Below the pieces are notes generated by a model, which was given only the letters and a program-made list of their open reading frames with translations, was not told where the DNA came from and searched no databases. A program made the position numbers and the translations under genes. DNA of 64,000 bases from CAVQSS01 sp963746605 (GTDB lineage: Bacteria > Desulfobacterota > RBG-13-43-22), in NCBI GenBank assembly GCA_963746605.1, contig CAVVCH010000061.1, positions 267,706 through 331,705 on the forward strand. Reading direction: 5' to 3'. This document shows positions 8,378-16,802 of this stretch, piece after piece (position 1 is the stretch's first letter; each line of letters begins with the position of its first letter).

Positions 8378-9913
8378 TGGCACTGGAAATCAAACAACAG
8401 CTCAAGCTTTCCCAGCAGTTGATTATGACGCCTCAGCTTCAGCAGGCGATCAAATTGCTGCAGCTTTCCCGTTTGGAGTTGCTGGAAACCCTGACCCAGG
8501 AAATCGAAGCCAACCCCGTGTTGGAGGATTTGACTGCCGAGGAACCGGAGTACCTGCCGGGGGAAAAGGAGGGCCAAGAGGCCTCACCCGAGGTGGAAGC
8601 CCCGACCGGCGAGGTGGACCTTTCCGAAGGGGCCATCGGGGCCTTACAGGATTTGGACTGGGACAATTATCTGAATGAATACAGTGCCCCGCACCACGAT
8701 GAGGGGACCGAAGACCGCGAACTTCCCTCCTATGAAAATATTCTGACCCGCAAGGTTTCCCTGGCGGAGCATTTGATCTGGCAATTGTCTTTAGCCGTTC
8801 TTACACCCCCCGAGCAAAAAATCGGGACCGAAATTATCGGCAATATTGATCGGAACGGCTACCTGACCGCTTCGCTCGAGGAAATCGCCGCCGCGACCCA
8901 GGAGACACCGGACGCGGTTGAAAAAGTGTTGAAGTCCGTCCAGGAATTCGATCCGCCGGGGGTGGCCGCCCGGGATTTGCGAGAGTGCCTGCTGATCCAA
9001 ATCCGACTCCTGGGGGAACGGGTACCCTGGGTGGAAGAAATAATTCAAAACCATCTTCACCTCCTGGAAACCAAAAACTACCCCGCCCTGGCCAAGACGC
9101 TGCAGGCCCCGCTGGAAGAAATTTATCAGGCCGTCCGGATTATTCTGCAATTGGATCCCAAACCGGGGCGGGCCTACAGTACCGAAGATCCCCAGTATAT
9201 CAGTCCGGACATTTTTGTCTATAAGGTGGGGGACGATTATATCATCGTGCTGAACGATGACGGCTTGCCTCGCCTGCGGATCAACTCCTTCTACCGCAAG
9301 GCTTTAAGCAACAAAGAATATATGCCGGAAGGAGCCAAGGAATATATCCAGGAAAAGCTACGCTCGGCCCTCTGGCTGATCAAGAGTATTCAACAGCGGC
9401 AGCGGACCATCTACCGGGTGACCGAGAGCATTTTCAAGATTCAAAGGGGTTTTTTGGACCACGGCGTTTCCGGCCTGAAGCCCCTGATCCTGCGTGATGT
9501 GGCCGAAGATGTGGAAATGCACGAGTCGACCGTCAGTCGGGTGACTACCAATAAATACGTGCATACCCCCCAAGGTATTTTTGAACTCAAGTTTTTCTTC
9601 AATGGTTCCCTGCCCGGACCGGACGGAGAAGGCGTGGCTTCGGAAAGTGTCAAAGAGAAAATTCGGCAGTTTGTCGCCCGGGAGGATCACCGCCGACCAT
9701 TAAGCGATCAGGAAATTACCGAAATGCTCCGACGGGAAAAGATCCATATCGCCCGTCGAACGGTGGCCAAGTATAGGGAGATTCTTGGGTATTATGCCTT
9801 CCAGCAAAAGAAAGCACCCGGATTTTGGCCCGGGCATGACCCACGAAAAAAGCAACGGAGCGGACCATCCCCCAGCGGAAGAATCCAGCATCCAATCAAA
9901 GGAGGGACTATGA
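8377..9913 (+). CDS. rpoN: RNA polymerase sigma-54 factor, frameshifted near its end
   Basis: Sigma-54 directs RNA polymerase to -24/-12 promoters. The N-terminal activator-binding region is clear (LKLSQQLIMTPQLQQAIKLL), followed by the core-binding domain, an HTH and the RpoN box ARRTVAKYR coded at about 9751-9777. Right after it, at GGGTATTATG (9787-9796), the open frame continues into the next gene. A one-base shift there instead gives LGIMPSSKRK, the expected sigma-54 end, and a TGA at 9911-9913 that overlaps the hpf ATG. The normal protein would be about 511 residues. The one extra base is probably a sequence error, because the gene sits in an intact operon. Confidence 0.93.
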
Positions 9914-10452
9914 AAATTTCCGTGACTTTTCGGAACCTCGATCCGTCGGATCATTTGAAAAACTATGCCGAGACCCGGTTGAACCGGTTGAAAAAAATAA
10001 TGGAAGAACCGATCGAGGCCCACGTGGTGCTCTCCGTTCAAAAATTTCGGCACCTAGCCGATGTTTCCATCAACACCAACGGGATTAAAATCAAGGCCCA
10101 GGAAGAAACCGGAGACCTTTATGCGGCTATTGACATGGTCATGGATAAAATTGAAAAGCAGATCAAACGCCAGCGGGAAAAGATGAAAGACCATAAGCCC
10201 GAAAACTGGTCCAAGTCCGGCGAAAAGGAGCCGGAGTTCCCGGAGGAAGAGGAAGAAACACCGGCCCTAACCCCGGAAGTGATCCGGACGGAAAGGATAT
10301 TCGCCAAGCCGATGGATGTGGAAGAGGCCTCCCTGCAGTTACGACTATCCAGCAATGAGTTCCTGGTTTTTACGAATTCCAAATCCCGAGTCATCAACGT
10401 CCTTTATAAAAGGAAAGACGGCAACTTCGGTCTGATCGAGCCCACCTCCTAA
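9910..10452 (+). CDS. hpf: Long-form ribosome hibernation promoting factor
   Basis: The 180-residue protein begins MKISVTFRNLDPSDHLKNYA, the S30AE/HPF fold that binds the 30S decoding region in starved cells. The C-terminal domain (about 125-180, with SNEFLVFTNSKSRVINVLYKRK) marks the long form, which in other bacteria dimerises 70S ribosomes on its own. AAAGGAGGG precedes the ATG at 9910. Its ATG overlaps the corrected rpoN stop. The upstream fusion with RpoN seen in the raw frame is judged an artefact. Confidence 0.95.
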   Translation: MKISVTFRNLDPSDHLKNYAETRLNRLKKIMEEPIEAHVVLSVQKFRHLADVSINTNGIKIKAQEETGDLYAAIDMVMDKIEKQIKRQREKMKDHKPENWSKSGEKEPEFPEEEEETPALTPEVIRTERIFAKPMDVEEASLQLRLSSNEFLVFTNSKSRVINVLYKRKDGNFGLIEPTS

Positions 10453-10917
10453 ATGAAAATTAGCGATTTTCTGAATTCGGAACTCATCATTCCTGAACTC
10501 GCCGCCCGGACCAAGGATGAGGTTTTAGCGGAACTGGCCGATCGGATCGCCCGGATTTTCTCTGGGGAGTCGGCGGAGAAATTACTTCAAATTCTGAAAG
10601 AACGGGAGAGATTGGGAAGTACCGGCATCGGAGACGGGTTTGCCATTCCCCACGGCAAGTCCAAGTCTATTAAACAGATGGTCATCAGTTTTGGACGATC
10701 CCGGGGGGGGATTCCTTTCGATTCCATGGACGGAAAACCGGCGCATTTTTTCTTTGTTTTAATCGCACCTGAAAATTCCGCCGGAGACCATCTGAAGGCC
10801 CTGGCCAAGATTTCCCGTTTTCTAAAAAACAGCCTTTTCAAGGAAAGCTTGGCCAAGGCGGAAAGCCGGGAGGAACTGCAGCAATTGATTCAAGAACAAG
10901 ATGAGTTGACCCTTTAG
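10453..10917 (+). CDS. ptsN: Nitrogen-type PTS EIIA protein
   Basis: The 154-residue EIIA domain has the phosphorylatable His67 in FAIPHGK, matching EIIA-Ntr. EIIA-Ntr receives phosphate from NPr/EI-Ntr and acts as a regulator rather than in sugar uptake. It starts directly at the hpf stop and precedes rapZ, the usual rpoN-hpf-ptsN-rapZ order. No transport EIIB or EIIC genes are nearby. Confidence 0.95.
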   Translation: MKISDFLNSELIIPELAARTKDEVLAELADRIARIFSGESAEKLLQILKERERLGSTGIGDGFAIPHGKSKSIKQMVISFGRSRGGIPFDSMDGKPAHFFFVLIAPENSAGDHLKALAKISRFLKNSLFKESLAKAESREELQQLIQEQDELTL

Positions 10918-10971
10918 TTGGTGGGGGTCTTTCCTTTCACCCCGGGCGGGAAGAGAATAAAGCAAAGGGCC

Positions 10972-11853
10972 ATGGTTCTCAAACCCACGCAAAATACCCG
11001 TTTGGTTATTATCAGCGGCCTTTCAGGTTCCGGCAAGAGCACCGCCCTTAAGACCTTCGAAGACATCGGTTTTTTTTGCATCGACAACCTCCCGGCCACG
11101 TTGCTGCCGCGTTTCCTCGATTTAAAAGATGAAATATCCAAGGAGGTTTTTAAGATCGCCCTGGTCATGGACCTGCGGGGCAAGGATTTTCTGACCAAAT
11201 TCCCCAGGATTTTTCAGGAAATCAAACGCAAGGGCTACCTGATCGAGATAGTATTCCTCTACGCGGAAGACGAAGTCCTGGCCCGACGATTCAGCCAGAC
11301 CCGTCGGCACCACCCGTTGGGCGATGGCAAAAGCCTGTCCGGAAATATTCAATTGGAACGCCGGAAAATGGCTCCCATCCAGAAGTTGGCCACCTACCGG
11401 CTGGATACTTCCAATTTGAATGTGCACCAGTTGCGGGAGGAGATCCTGCGATTATTTTCCCGGGTGGCGTCCCCTCCGCCCATGGTTGTTCACCTGATCT
11501 CTTTCGGCTACAAATACGGCTTGCCGTACGATGCCGATATCGTGATGGATGTCCGGTTTTTGCCCAATCCCTTCTTTGTCTCCGAATTGAAGGATCTGGA
11601 TGGGAATCAAAAGTCCGTAGCCGATTACATCATGAAATGGAAAGAAACCACCACCTTTCTGAAGGAATTTTATAAACTGATTTCTTTCCTGATCCCGGAA
11701 TATCAGAAAGAAGGGAAATCCAATCTGACGATTGCCGTGGGTTGTACCGGCGGGCGTCACCGCTCGGTGGCCGTTGTCAATGCTTTGGCGGTTTTCTTAA
11801 AGAAGCGGGATTTGATGGTCAACACCAAACACCGGGACATCCAAATGGGTTAA
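10972..11853 (+). CDS. rapZ: RNase adapter protein RapZ
   Basis: The 293-residue protein has a P-loop GLSGSGKST at 16-24 and a C-terminal domain with IAVGCTGGRHRSVAVV, both diagnostic of RapZ/YvcJ. In E. coli it guides RNase E to the GlmZ sRNA and so tunes amino-sugar synthesis for the envelope; whether this holds here is unknown. The ATG at 10972 was preferred to the earlier frame opening at 10918. Confidence 0.93.
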   Translation: MVLKPTQNTRLVIISGLSGSGKSTALKTFEDIGFFCIDNLPATLLPRFLDLKDEISKEVFKIALVMDLRGKDFLTKFPRIFQEIKRKGYLIEIVFLYAEDEVLARRFSQTRRHHPLGDGKSLSGNIQLERRKMAPIQKLATYRLDTSNLNVHQLREEILRLFSRVASPPPMVVHLISFGYKYGLPYDADIVMDVRFLPNPFFVSELKDLDGNQKSVADYIMKWKETTTFLKEFYKLISFLIPEYQKEGKSNLTIAVGCTGGRHRSVAVVNALAVFLKKRDLMVNTKHRDIQMG

Positions 11854-11861
11854 ATCGTTTT

Positions 11862-11942
11862 TTTCGTTGATTTGGTTTTTCTGGTTTCTTTGGTTTTCAA
11901 AACGAAACAAACCAAACAAACGAAATGACCGAAATAAACGGT
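11862..11942. repeat. Imperfect T-rich/A-rich inverted repeat between rapZ and EIIA gene
   Basis: A run of TTTGGTTTTTCTGGTTTCTTTGG is followed, after TTTTCAAAACG, by AAACAAACCAAACAAACG. The arms are imperfect complements and would fold into one long AU-rich hairpin. No T-run after a GC stem is seen, so it is a weak candidate for a terminator or processing site. Confidence 0.4.
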
Positions 11943-11971
11943 TATGGGATTTTAATGCGAGGTTATAAGAA

Positions 11972-12379
11972 ATGATTGGCATCATCGTAGTTGGCCATTG
12001 CAAATTCAGTGAGGAATTGGTCAGGGCCGCCGAATTCATCACCGGAAAGATCAAGGGAGTTCGGGCCGTATCCCTGGACCCTGACGCGAAGGTGGACCTG
12101 CTGCGTCGCGAGGTGGCTTCGGCCATTGAACAGGTGGATTCAGGCGACGGCATCCTCATCCTGGCCGATATGTTCGGCGGGACTCCTTCCAATATCAGCC
12201 TTTCCTTTTTGGAGGAAGGCAAAGTGGAGGTGGTGACCGGCGTCAACCTCCCCATGCTGATTCACATCGCTACCCGCCAAAATGAAACCCCCTTAAATCA
12301 ACTCGCCGAAGAAGTACGGACCTACGGAAAACGAAGCATCTCTTTGGCCGGGGAGATTCTAAGAAAAGAAGTGGCCTGA
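11972..12379 (+). CDS. PTS mannose/fructose-family EIIA
   Basis: The 135-residue protein is a mannose-family EIIA domain with phosphorylatable His9 in GIIVVGHCKF and the LADMFGGTPSN block. In Deltaproteobacteria such lone EIIA proteins often follow rapZ with HPr and EI. Here none follow, so a regulatory role is as likely as sugar transport. It is separated from rapZ by 118 bases with an inverted repeat and may have its own start of transcription. Confidence 0.88.
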   Translation: MIGIIVVGHCKFSEELVRAAEFITGKIKGVRAVSLDPDAKVDLLRREVASAIEQVDSGDGILILADMFGGTPSNISLSFLEEGKVEVVTGVNLPMLIHIATRQNETPLNQLAEEVRTYGKRSISLAGEILRKEVA

Positions 12380-12437
12380 CTGTCCGGGGGAGATTGCCGC
12401 GGCCTTTTTCTGCTTGGAACGGGTCCCCTTGGATCTC

Positions 12438-12905
12438 ATGGTGATTGAACCGGCGCGGAAAAAAGACCTCGAGGCCGTTTGGGCCATCGAGCAGGCTTCT
12501 TTCAGCCATCCTTGGACCCGGGCCATGTTCCAGGAAGAGTTGGCCAAGATTCCTCCCAGCCTCTATGTCCTAAAAGAAGTGCCGGCTAAAAGGGTGCTGG
12601 GATACAGTTGTTTTTGGACCCTGTCCGGGGAATTGCAGCTGGTGAATATCGCGGTCCACCCGGAGCTGCGTGGCCAAGGACTGGGAGGGAAACTGCTGAA
12701 CCATCTACTCCGGGAGGCCGAAAGCCGGGAAGCGGAGAAAATATTTTTGGAGGTCCGTCCTTCCAATCGGGCGGCTCTCGGGCTTTACGAAAGGTTGGGA
12801 TTTAAGGTGCTGTACCGACGGCCTCGATATTACGTGCCGGAAGGGGAGGATGCTTTGGTTATGGTATTGGAGGTACCGCCACGGGAAGACCTGGGGAGAA
12901 ACTGA
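12438..12905 (+). CDS. rimI: Ribosomal protein S18-alanine N-acetyltransferase
   Basis: A GNAT acetyltransferase of about 155 residues with the acetyl-CoA loop HPELRGQGLGGKLL, then FLEVRPSNRAALGLYERLGF and the RPRYY ending typical of RimI, which acetylates the N-terminus of S18. The start is uncertain: ATG at 12438 begins MVIEPARKKDLEAV and fits GNAT family starts, but has no clear ribosome binding site; TTG at 12414 is possible. Confidence 0.85.
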   Translation: MVIEPARKKDLEAVWAIEQASFSHPWTRAMFQEELAKIPPSLYVLKEVPAKRVLGYSCFWTLSGELQLVNIAVHPELRGQGLGGKLLNHLLREAESREAEKIFLEVRPSNRAALGLYERLGFKVLYRRPRYYVPEGEDALVMVLEVPPREDLGRN

Positions 12906-12916
12906 ATGGCCAGCGA

Positions 12917-13962
12917 ATGGGGGAAAAAACGACAGGCTGGAATTCCGTGATGCCGAACAGGCCCGGGATTACTATCGGAGACCGGGGATGGACCGACGGT
13001 CTGCCGATTATCCCGCCGACCGAGGAAAAGGTCAGGGCTTTTCTGGCGGCGGCCCAACTGCCGCCGACGGAAATCTTGGGATCCATTCCGGAACGAAACC
13101 GGGTCTTCAAAGCGGAAAAAGCGGCCATCAACGCTGTCATGGCCGGGTGCCTTCCGGAATATTTTCCAGTGGTGGTGGCGGCGGTGCGGGCCATGACCCA
13201 ACCCGATTTCGGGCTGCACGGCGTAACGGCCACCACGGCCGGGACCGCGATTTTAATGATCGTCAACGGCCCGATCGTCCGGGAGATCGGGTTGAACAGC
13301 GGGCAAAATGTTTTCGGTCCGGGCCATCGGGCCAACGCCACCATCGGCCGGGCGATCCGTCTGATCCTGCTCAATCTGGGGGGAGAGAATTCGATCGGGG
13401 AACCTTGGGGAACCCGGGAAAGTACACCTACTGTATCGCCGAGGAGGAAGACAGCCTCTGGGAGCCGCTGCAGGTAACCCGGGGCTTCACCAGGGGAAAT
13501 AGCACGGTGACGGTTTTCGCGGCGGAAGGACCCAACCAGGTTCAGAACCATGGGGCCTTGCGGCCGGAAAATATTCTGCTGACCGTGGCCGATCGTATGC
13601 GCAGTCTGGGCAGCTTCAACATGCTGGGGGATACGGAAGGGGTGGTGGTCCTCTGCCGGGAACATTACCAGACACTGATCGAGGGCGGCTGGCAGAAAGA
13701 CCGGGTCAGGCAGTTTCTTTATGAACAGGCCTGTCGTCCCCTGGCCGACCTGAAACGGGGCGGCTTGATTGAAGCGCCGATAGCTCCGGAGGATGAAACG
13801 GCGATGGTCAGGGCCGTATCCTCTCCGGACCATATTTTGTTGATTATGGCCGGCGGAGTGGCCGGAAGGTTTTCGGCCTTTATCCCGGGGTGGGGCGGGC
13901 GGCACATGTCCCAGGCGGTGACCTGGGCCATCGAGACCGGCACCTGTTCGGGCGGGGGTTGA
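12917..13962 (+). CDS. Conserved protein of the UGSC locus, frameshifted
   Basis: Two frames join into one conserved protein of about 345 residues. The first part (to about 13390) has GWTDGLPIIPPTEEKV, AVNAVMAGCLPEYFPVV-like and NSGQNVFGPGHRANATIGRA blocks. The second (from about 13405) continues with GNPGKYTYCIAEEEDS and ENILLTVADRMRSLGS. From memory of the family, proteins of this kind precede or are fused to UGSC selenoproteins; their reaction is unknown. The frame change lies near 13393-13405 and looks like a one-base indel. ATG at 12950 is an alternative start. It is coded just after rimI and before the UGSC gene. Confidence 0.75.
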
Positions 13963-14069
13963 ACCCGGTCCCTGGCCCAGTTGGGGTCGATAAACCGGAG
14001 TAATATTGACGCTTATTTCGAATTTCGGAATTAAGTAAACCGCTATCAGCCAAATCGGAGAGGACGGCC

Positions 14070-14595
14070 ATGCCTTATATCGTGCTGGACCCCACGGACG
14101 AACCAATAAAAACCAGTTTTTCCCTGGCGCCGAGACCGGAAAAACTTAAGGGGAAGATCCTGGGGGTCATTGACAACGGCAAAAAAAATTCCGATTATTT
14201 GTTGAAAAGGATCCTGGAAAGATTGCAGGCGGAGGAGGAAACGGCCGGTCACGTCTACGTTCGGAAGCCATCCGTATCCCGACGGCATCCCGGCCGAAGC
14301 GGCCATTATTCTGGCCGGGCAATGCGACGTGGTCATTGCCGGGATCGGGGACTGAGGCTCCTGCAGTTCGGGCAGTGTGCTCGACGGCATCATCATGGAG
14401 AAGCTGGGCAAACCCACGGCGGTGATCTGCACCGAACCCTTCCTGTCCTCCGGCAAGGCCATGGCCCTGGCCCACGGGTTTCCGGATTATCCGTTTGTGT
14501 TGATCCCCCATCCCATCAACGCCACCGCGAATGCGCTGCTGGACCAATGGGCGGAGGGCTGTCTGGCTGAGGTCCGACAATTATTGGTGGTCTGA
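14070..14595 (+). CDS. UGSC-family selenoprotein (TGA at 14353 read as Sec), frameshifted
   Basis: The first frame gives MPYIVLDPTDEPIKTSF and KILGVIDNGKKNSDYLLKR. A one-base shift near 14262-14272 leads into HPYPDGIPAEAAIILAGQ and CDVVIAGIGD, then the in-frame TGA at 14353-14355, followed by GSCSSGSVLDGIIMEKLG and an open frame to 14595. The D-TGA-G-S-C motif is the hallmark of the UGSC family. The frame on both sides of the TGA is family-like, so TGA is read as selenocysteine, not a stop. selC lies at 32.9 kb in this window, showing that the cell can make Sec-tRNA. Function is unknown; the Sec/Cys pair suggests redox chemistry. Confidence 0.8.
14354..14382 (+). promoter_or_regulatory. Candidate bacterial SECIS hairpin
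   Basis: Just after the TGA, CTGC (14361-14364) pairs with GCAG (14372-14375) around the loop AGTTCGG. An outer GAG (14354-14356) can pair with CTC (14380-14382). The loop has a G at its second position, as bacterial SECIS loops do. The distance from the UGA to the loop (about 12 bases) is shorter than usual, so this is tentative. Confidence 0.4.
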
Positions 14596-14686
14596 ATTCC
14601 AGGGTCCATTTGAGTAAACGATAAGGTCATTCGAGCTCTTGAATGATGAGAGGGTGTCCAATCCTTTACCGGAAGGAGTGACGCAC

Positions 14687-15862
14687 ATGGATGAGAATAA
14701 CCGAAAATTGAGTCGAAGGGAGTTTATCCAAGCCGGTTTATGGGGCGGGGCCGGAGCGGCGGCCTGCCTGGGAGGATGGCCGGATTTCGTCTCGGCGGCC
14801 GCCACCGGTTCATCCGAACATCCGGCGCCGGTTTACCGGACCCTGGGCCGGACCGGTCTGAAAATCACGGTAGTCAGCTTTGGGGCCATGCTGACTCCCG
14901 AGTCGGAAGTCATCCGGGCCGGCCTGGACCAGGGAATCAATTATATCGACACGGCCCGGCGGTATATGAACGGCAAGAACGAAGGGATCGTGGCCCAGGC
15001 GATCAAGGGGCGGCGGGATACTATTTACCTGGCCACCAAAGTCCGGCCCGCGTCTCGTACTAAAAAGGAAATTTTTCGGGACGTTGAGGAGAGCCTCACC
15101 GAGCTCCAGACGGATCACGTCGATGTGATCCAGCTCCACAATCTCACCGGCAAGGACAAGGAGAGGGCCTTCCTCCCGGAAGTCCGGGAAGCCCTGGTCA
15201 AATTGCGCCAGGAGGGCAAGGTCCGGTTCTTCGGCGTGACCACCCACACCGATGAGGCCGAGGTAGTCAACGCCTTGGTAGACGATCCGGACCATTTTTT
15301 TGATACGGTGCTGGTGAAATATAATTTCACGAGCGGCCGGGGAGTGAAGGAAGCCATTGCCCGGGCGGCCCAAGGCCGGCATCGGGGTGGTGGCCATGAA
15401 GACCCAGGCCGGCGGTTATCAGGCCGCGGCCCTGGATGGAGTCAGTCCTCACCAGGCCGCTCTAAAGTGGGCCCTTCAGGACACGAATGTGACGGCGGCC
15501 ATCCCGGGAATGAAGGATCTGGCGCAGCTCAAAGAGGATACCTCGGTCATGGGTCTGGCCTTAACCCGGCGTGATGAGCAGATCCTGAAACGGTATGGCC
15601 AGGCCATCAGCACCACCTACTGCCAACTCTGCGGCCGCTGTGAAGGGTCTTGCTCCCGGGGAGTGGCCATCAGCGACATCAACCGTGCCTGATGTACGCC
15701 GAGGCCTACGGCAGTCTGGACCTGGCGGTGGATACCTACCGGGAAATCCCCGCCCGGGCCTCCTTGAAGGCCTGTCTGGATTGTTCGGAATGTACGGCCT
15801 CTTGCCTAAACGGGATCAATATTCCAGCCAAGCTGGAGCGGGCCAGGCGGCTTTTGGCGTAG
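14687..15862 (+). CDS. Tat-exported aldo/keto reductase with Fe-S domain, two frameshifts
   Basis: The protein starts with a twin-arginine signal (KLSRREFIQAGLWGGAGAAA), followed by an aldo/keto reductase barrel: YRTLGRTGLKITVVSFG, GINYIDTARRYMNGKNE, STKVRP-like and DVIQLHN. It ends in a ferredoxin-like region with YCQLCGRCEGSCSRG and CLDCSECTASC, enough Cys for two 4Fe-4S clusters. Frame changes at about 15372 and 15685 (each one base) split it; joined, it is about 390 residues. GGAAGGAG precedes the ATG at 14687. The family is known in anaerobes; its substrate is unknown. It directly follows the UGSC selenoprotein gene, which may hint at a shared redox role. Confidence 0.85.
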
Positions 15863-15863
15863 T

Positions 15864-16775
15864 ATGAGAAGGTTTATTCCGGTCCTTTCCATACTCTGTT
15901 TGTTCTATCTGAGCCTGGTCTCGACCTTTGCCGTGGCGGCTGAAGATCAGGAGAAACGAATGCTGCCTGCTTCCGGTTTCTCTCCCGGTTGGGCACTGGC
16001 GGGGCCGATCAAAAAATTCACAGGGGAAGACCTTTTCGAATATATCAACGGGGAAGCCGAACTGTATCTTCAGTTCGGCTTCAAGATTCTGACCGCCGGC
16101 CTCTACGTTAAAGACGGCAATCAAGACCTGGGCATCGCCGCCGATGTCTACGAGATGGGTTCAGACCTGGAGGCCTTCGGGATTTACGCCAACTATCGCA
16201 AGCGGGAGGCCGATCCGGTGAAGGTCGGTACCGAGGGTTTTGTCAGTCCGTCGCAACTGATGTTTTGCCAGGGCCGGTACTTTGTTCAACTCAACGCTTC
16301 CGGTGCCGTCCGACAAGACCGGGCGGTTTTTCTGAATCTGGCCGGTATGATTTCCAGGAATCTGCCGGCATCATCCAAAAGTCCTCCGGAATTAACCCTG
16401 CTTAAGATCCCCGCCCTGATCCCCAAAACCGAAAAGTATGTCCCCCAGAGCGTCCTGGGCTATCCTTTTTTCAAAAAAGGGTTAACCGCCCAGGCCCTGC
16501 TTGACGGTCGCCCGGTCCGGATCTTTGTTCTCCTGGAAGATTCGATGGAAGGGGCCCGTCACACGGCTCAGGCTTATGAAAAGGCACTGAAAGAAAAAGG
16601 GGTTGCCCTGAAAAAAGAGGCGGAATCCGTCCCTGAGATTCTTTGCGCCCAGGACCCGCTTTATGGCGGGGTGTGCCTGCAGCCTGCAGGAAAATACGTT
16701 CTGGGGGTGGTTGATTTGCGGGACCCCGCCCAGGGACTCCCGCTGATCCGACAGCTTCGAGATCAGATCCATTGA
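15864..16775 (+). CDS. Secreted DUF6599-like protein
   Basis: The 303-residue product has a signal peptide of about 26 residues and then a conserved region with the LFEYINGEAELYLQFGF block, which I associate with the DUF6599 family. No catalytic motif is visible and the function is unknown. It starts one base after the aldo/keto reductase stop and is likely in the same operon. The C-terminal CAQDPLYGGVCLQPAG holds two Cys that may form a disulfide in the periplasm. Confidence 0.7.
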   Translation: MRRFIPVLSILCLFYLSLVSTFAVAAEDQEKRMLPASGFSPGWALAGPIKKFTGEDLFEYINGEAELYLQFGFKILTAGLYVKDGNQDLGIAADVYEMGSDLEAFGIYANYRKREADPVKVGTEGFVSPSQLMFCQGRYFVQLNASGAVRQDRAVFLNLAGMISRNLPASSKSPPELTLLKIPALIPKTEKYVPQSVLGYPFFKKGLTAQALLDGRPVRIFVLLEDSMEGARHTAQAYEKALKEKGVALKKEAESVPEILCAQDPLYGGVCLQPAGKYVLGVVDLRDPAQGLPLIRQLRDQIH

Positions 16776-16802
16776 TTTTCCCATGACAGAGAGGATGAAT
16801 GG

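Noticed and set aside
8257..10452. A 731-residue RpoN-HPF fusion protein
   Set aside because: A one-base shift restores the normal sigma-54 end, and hpf has its own ribosome binding site and ATG overlapping the corrected stop.
12859..14106. A 415-codon frame on the minus strand opposite the UGSC locus
   Set aside because: It is a GC-rich shadow of the conserved plus-strand gene and has no family likeness or ribosome binding site.
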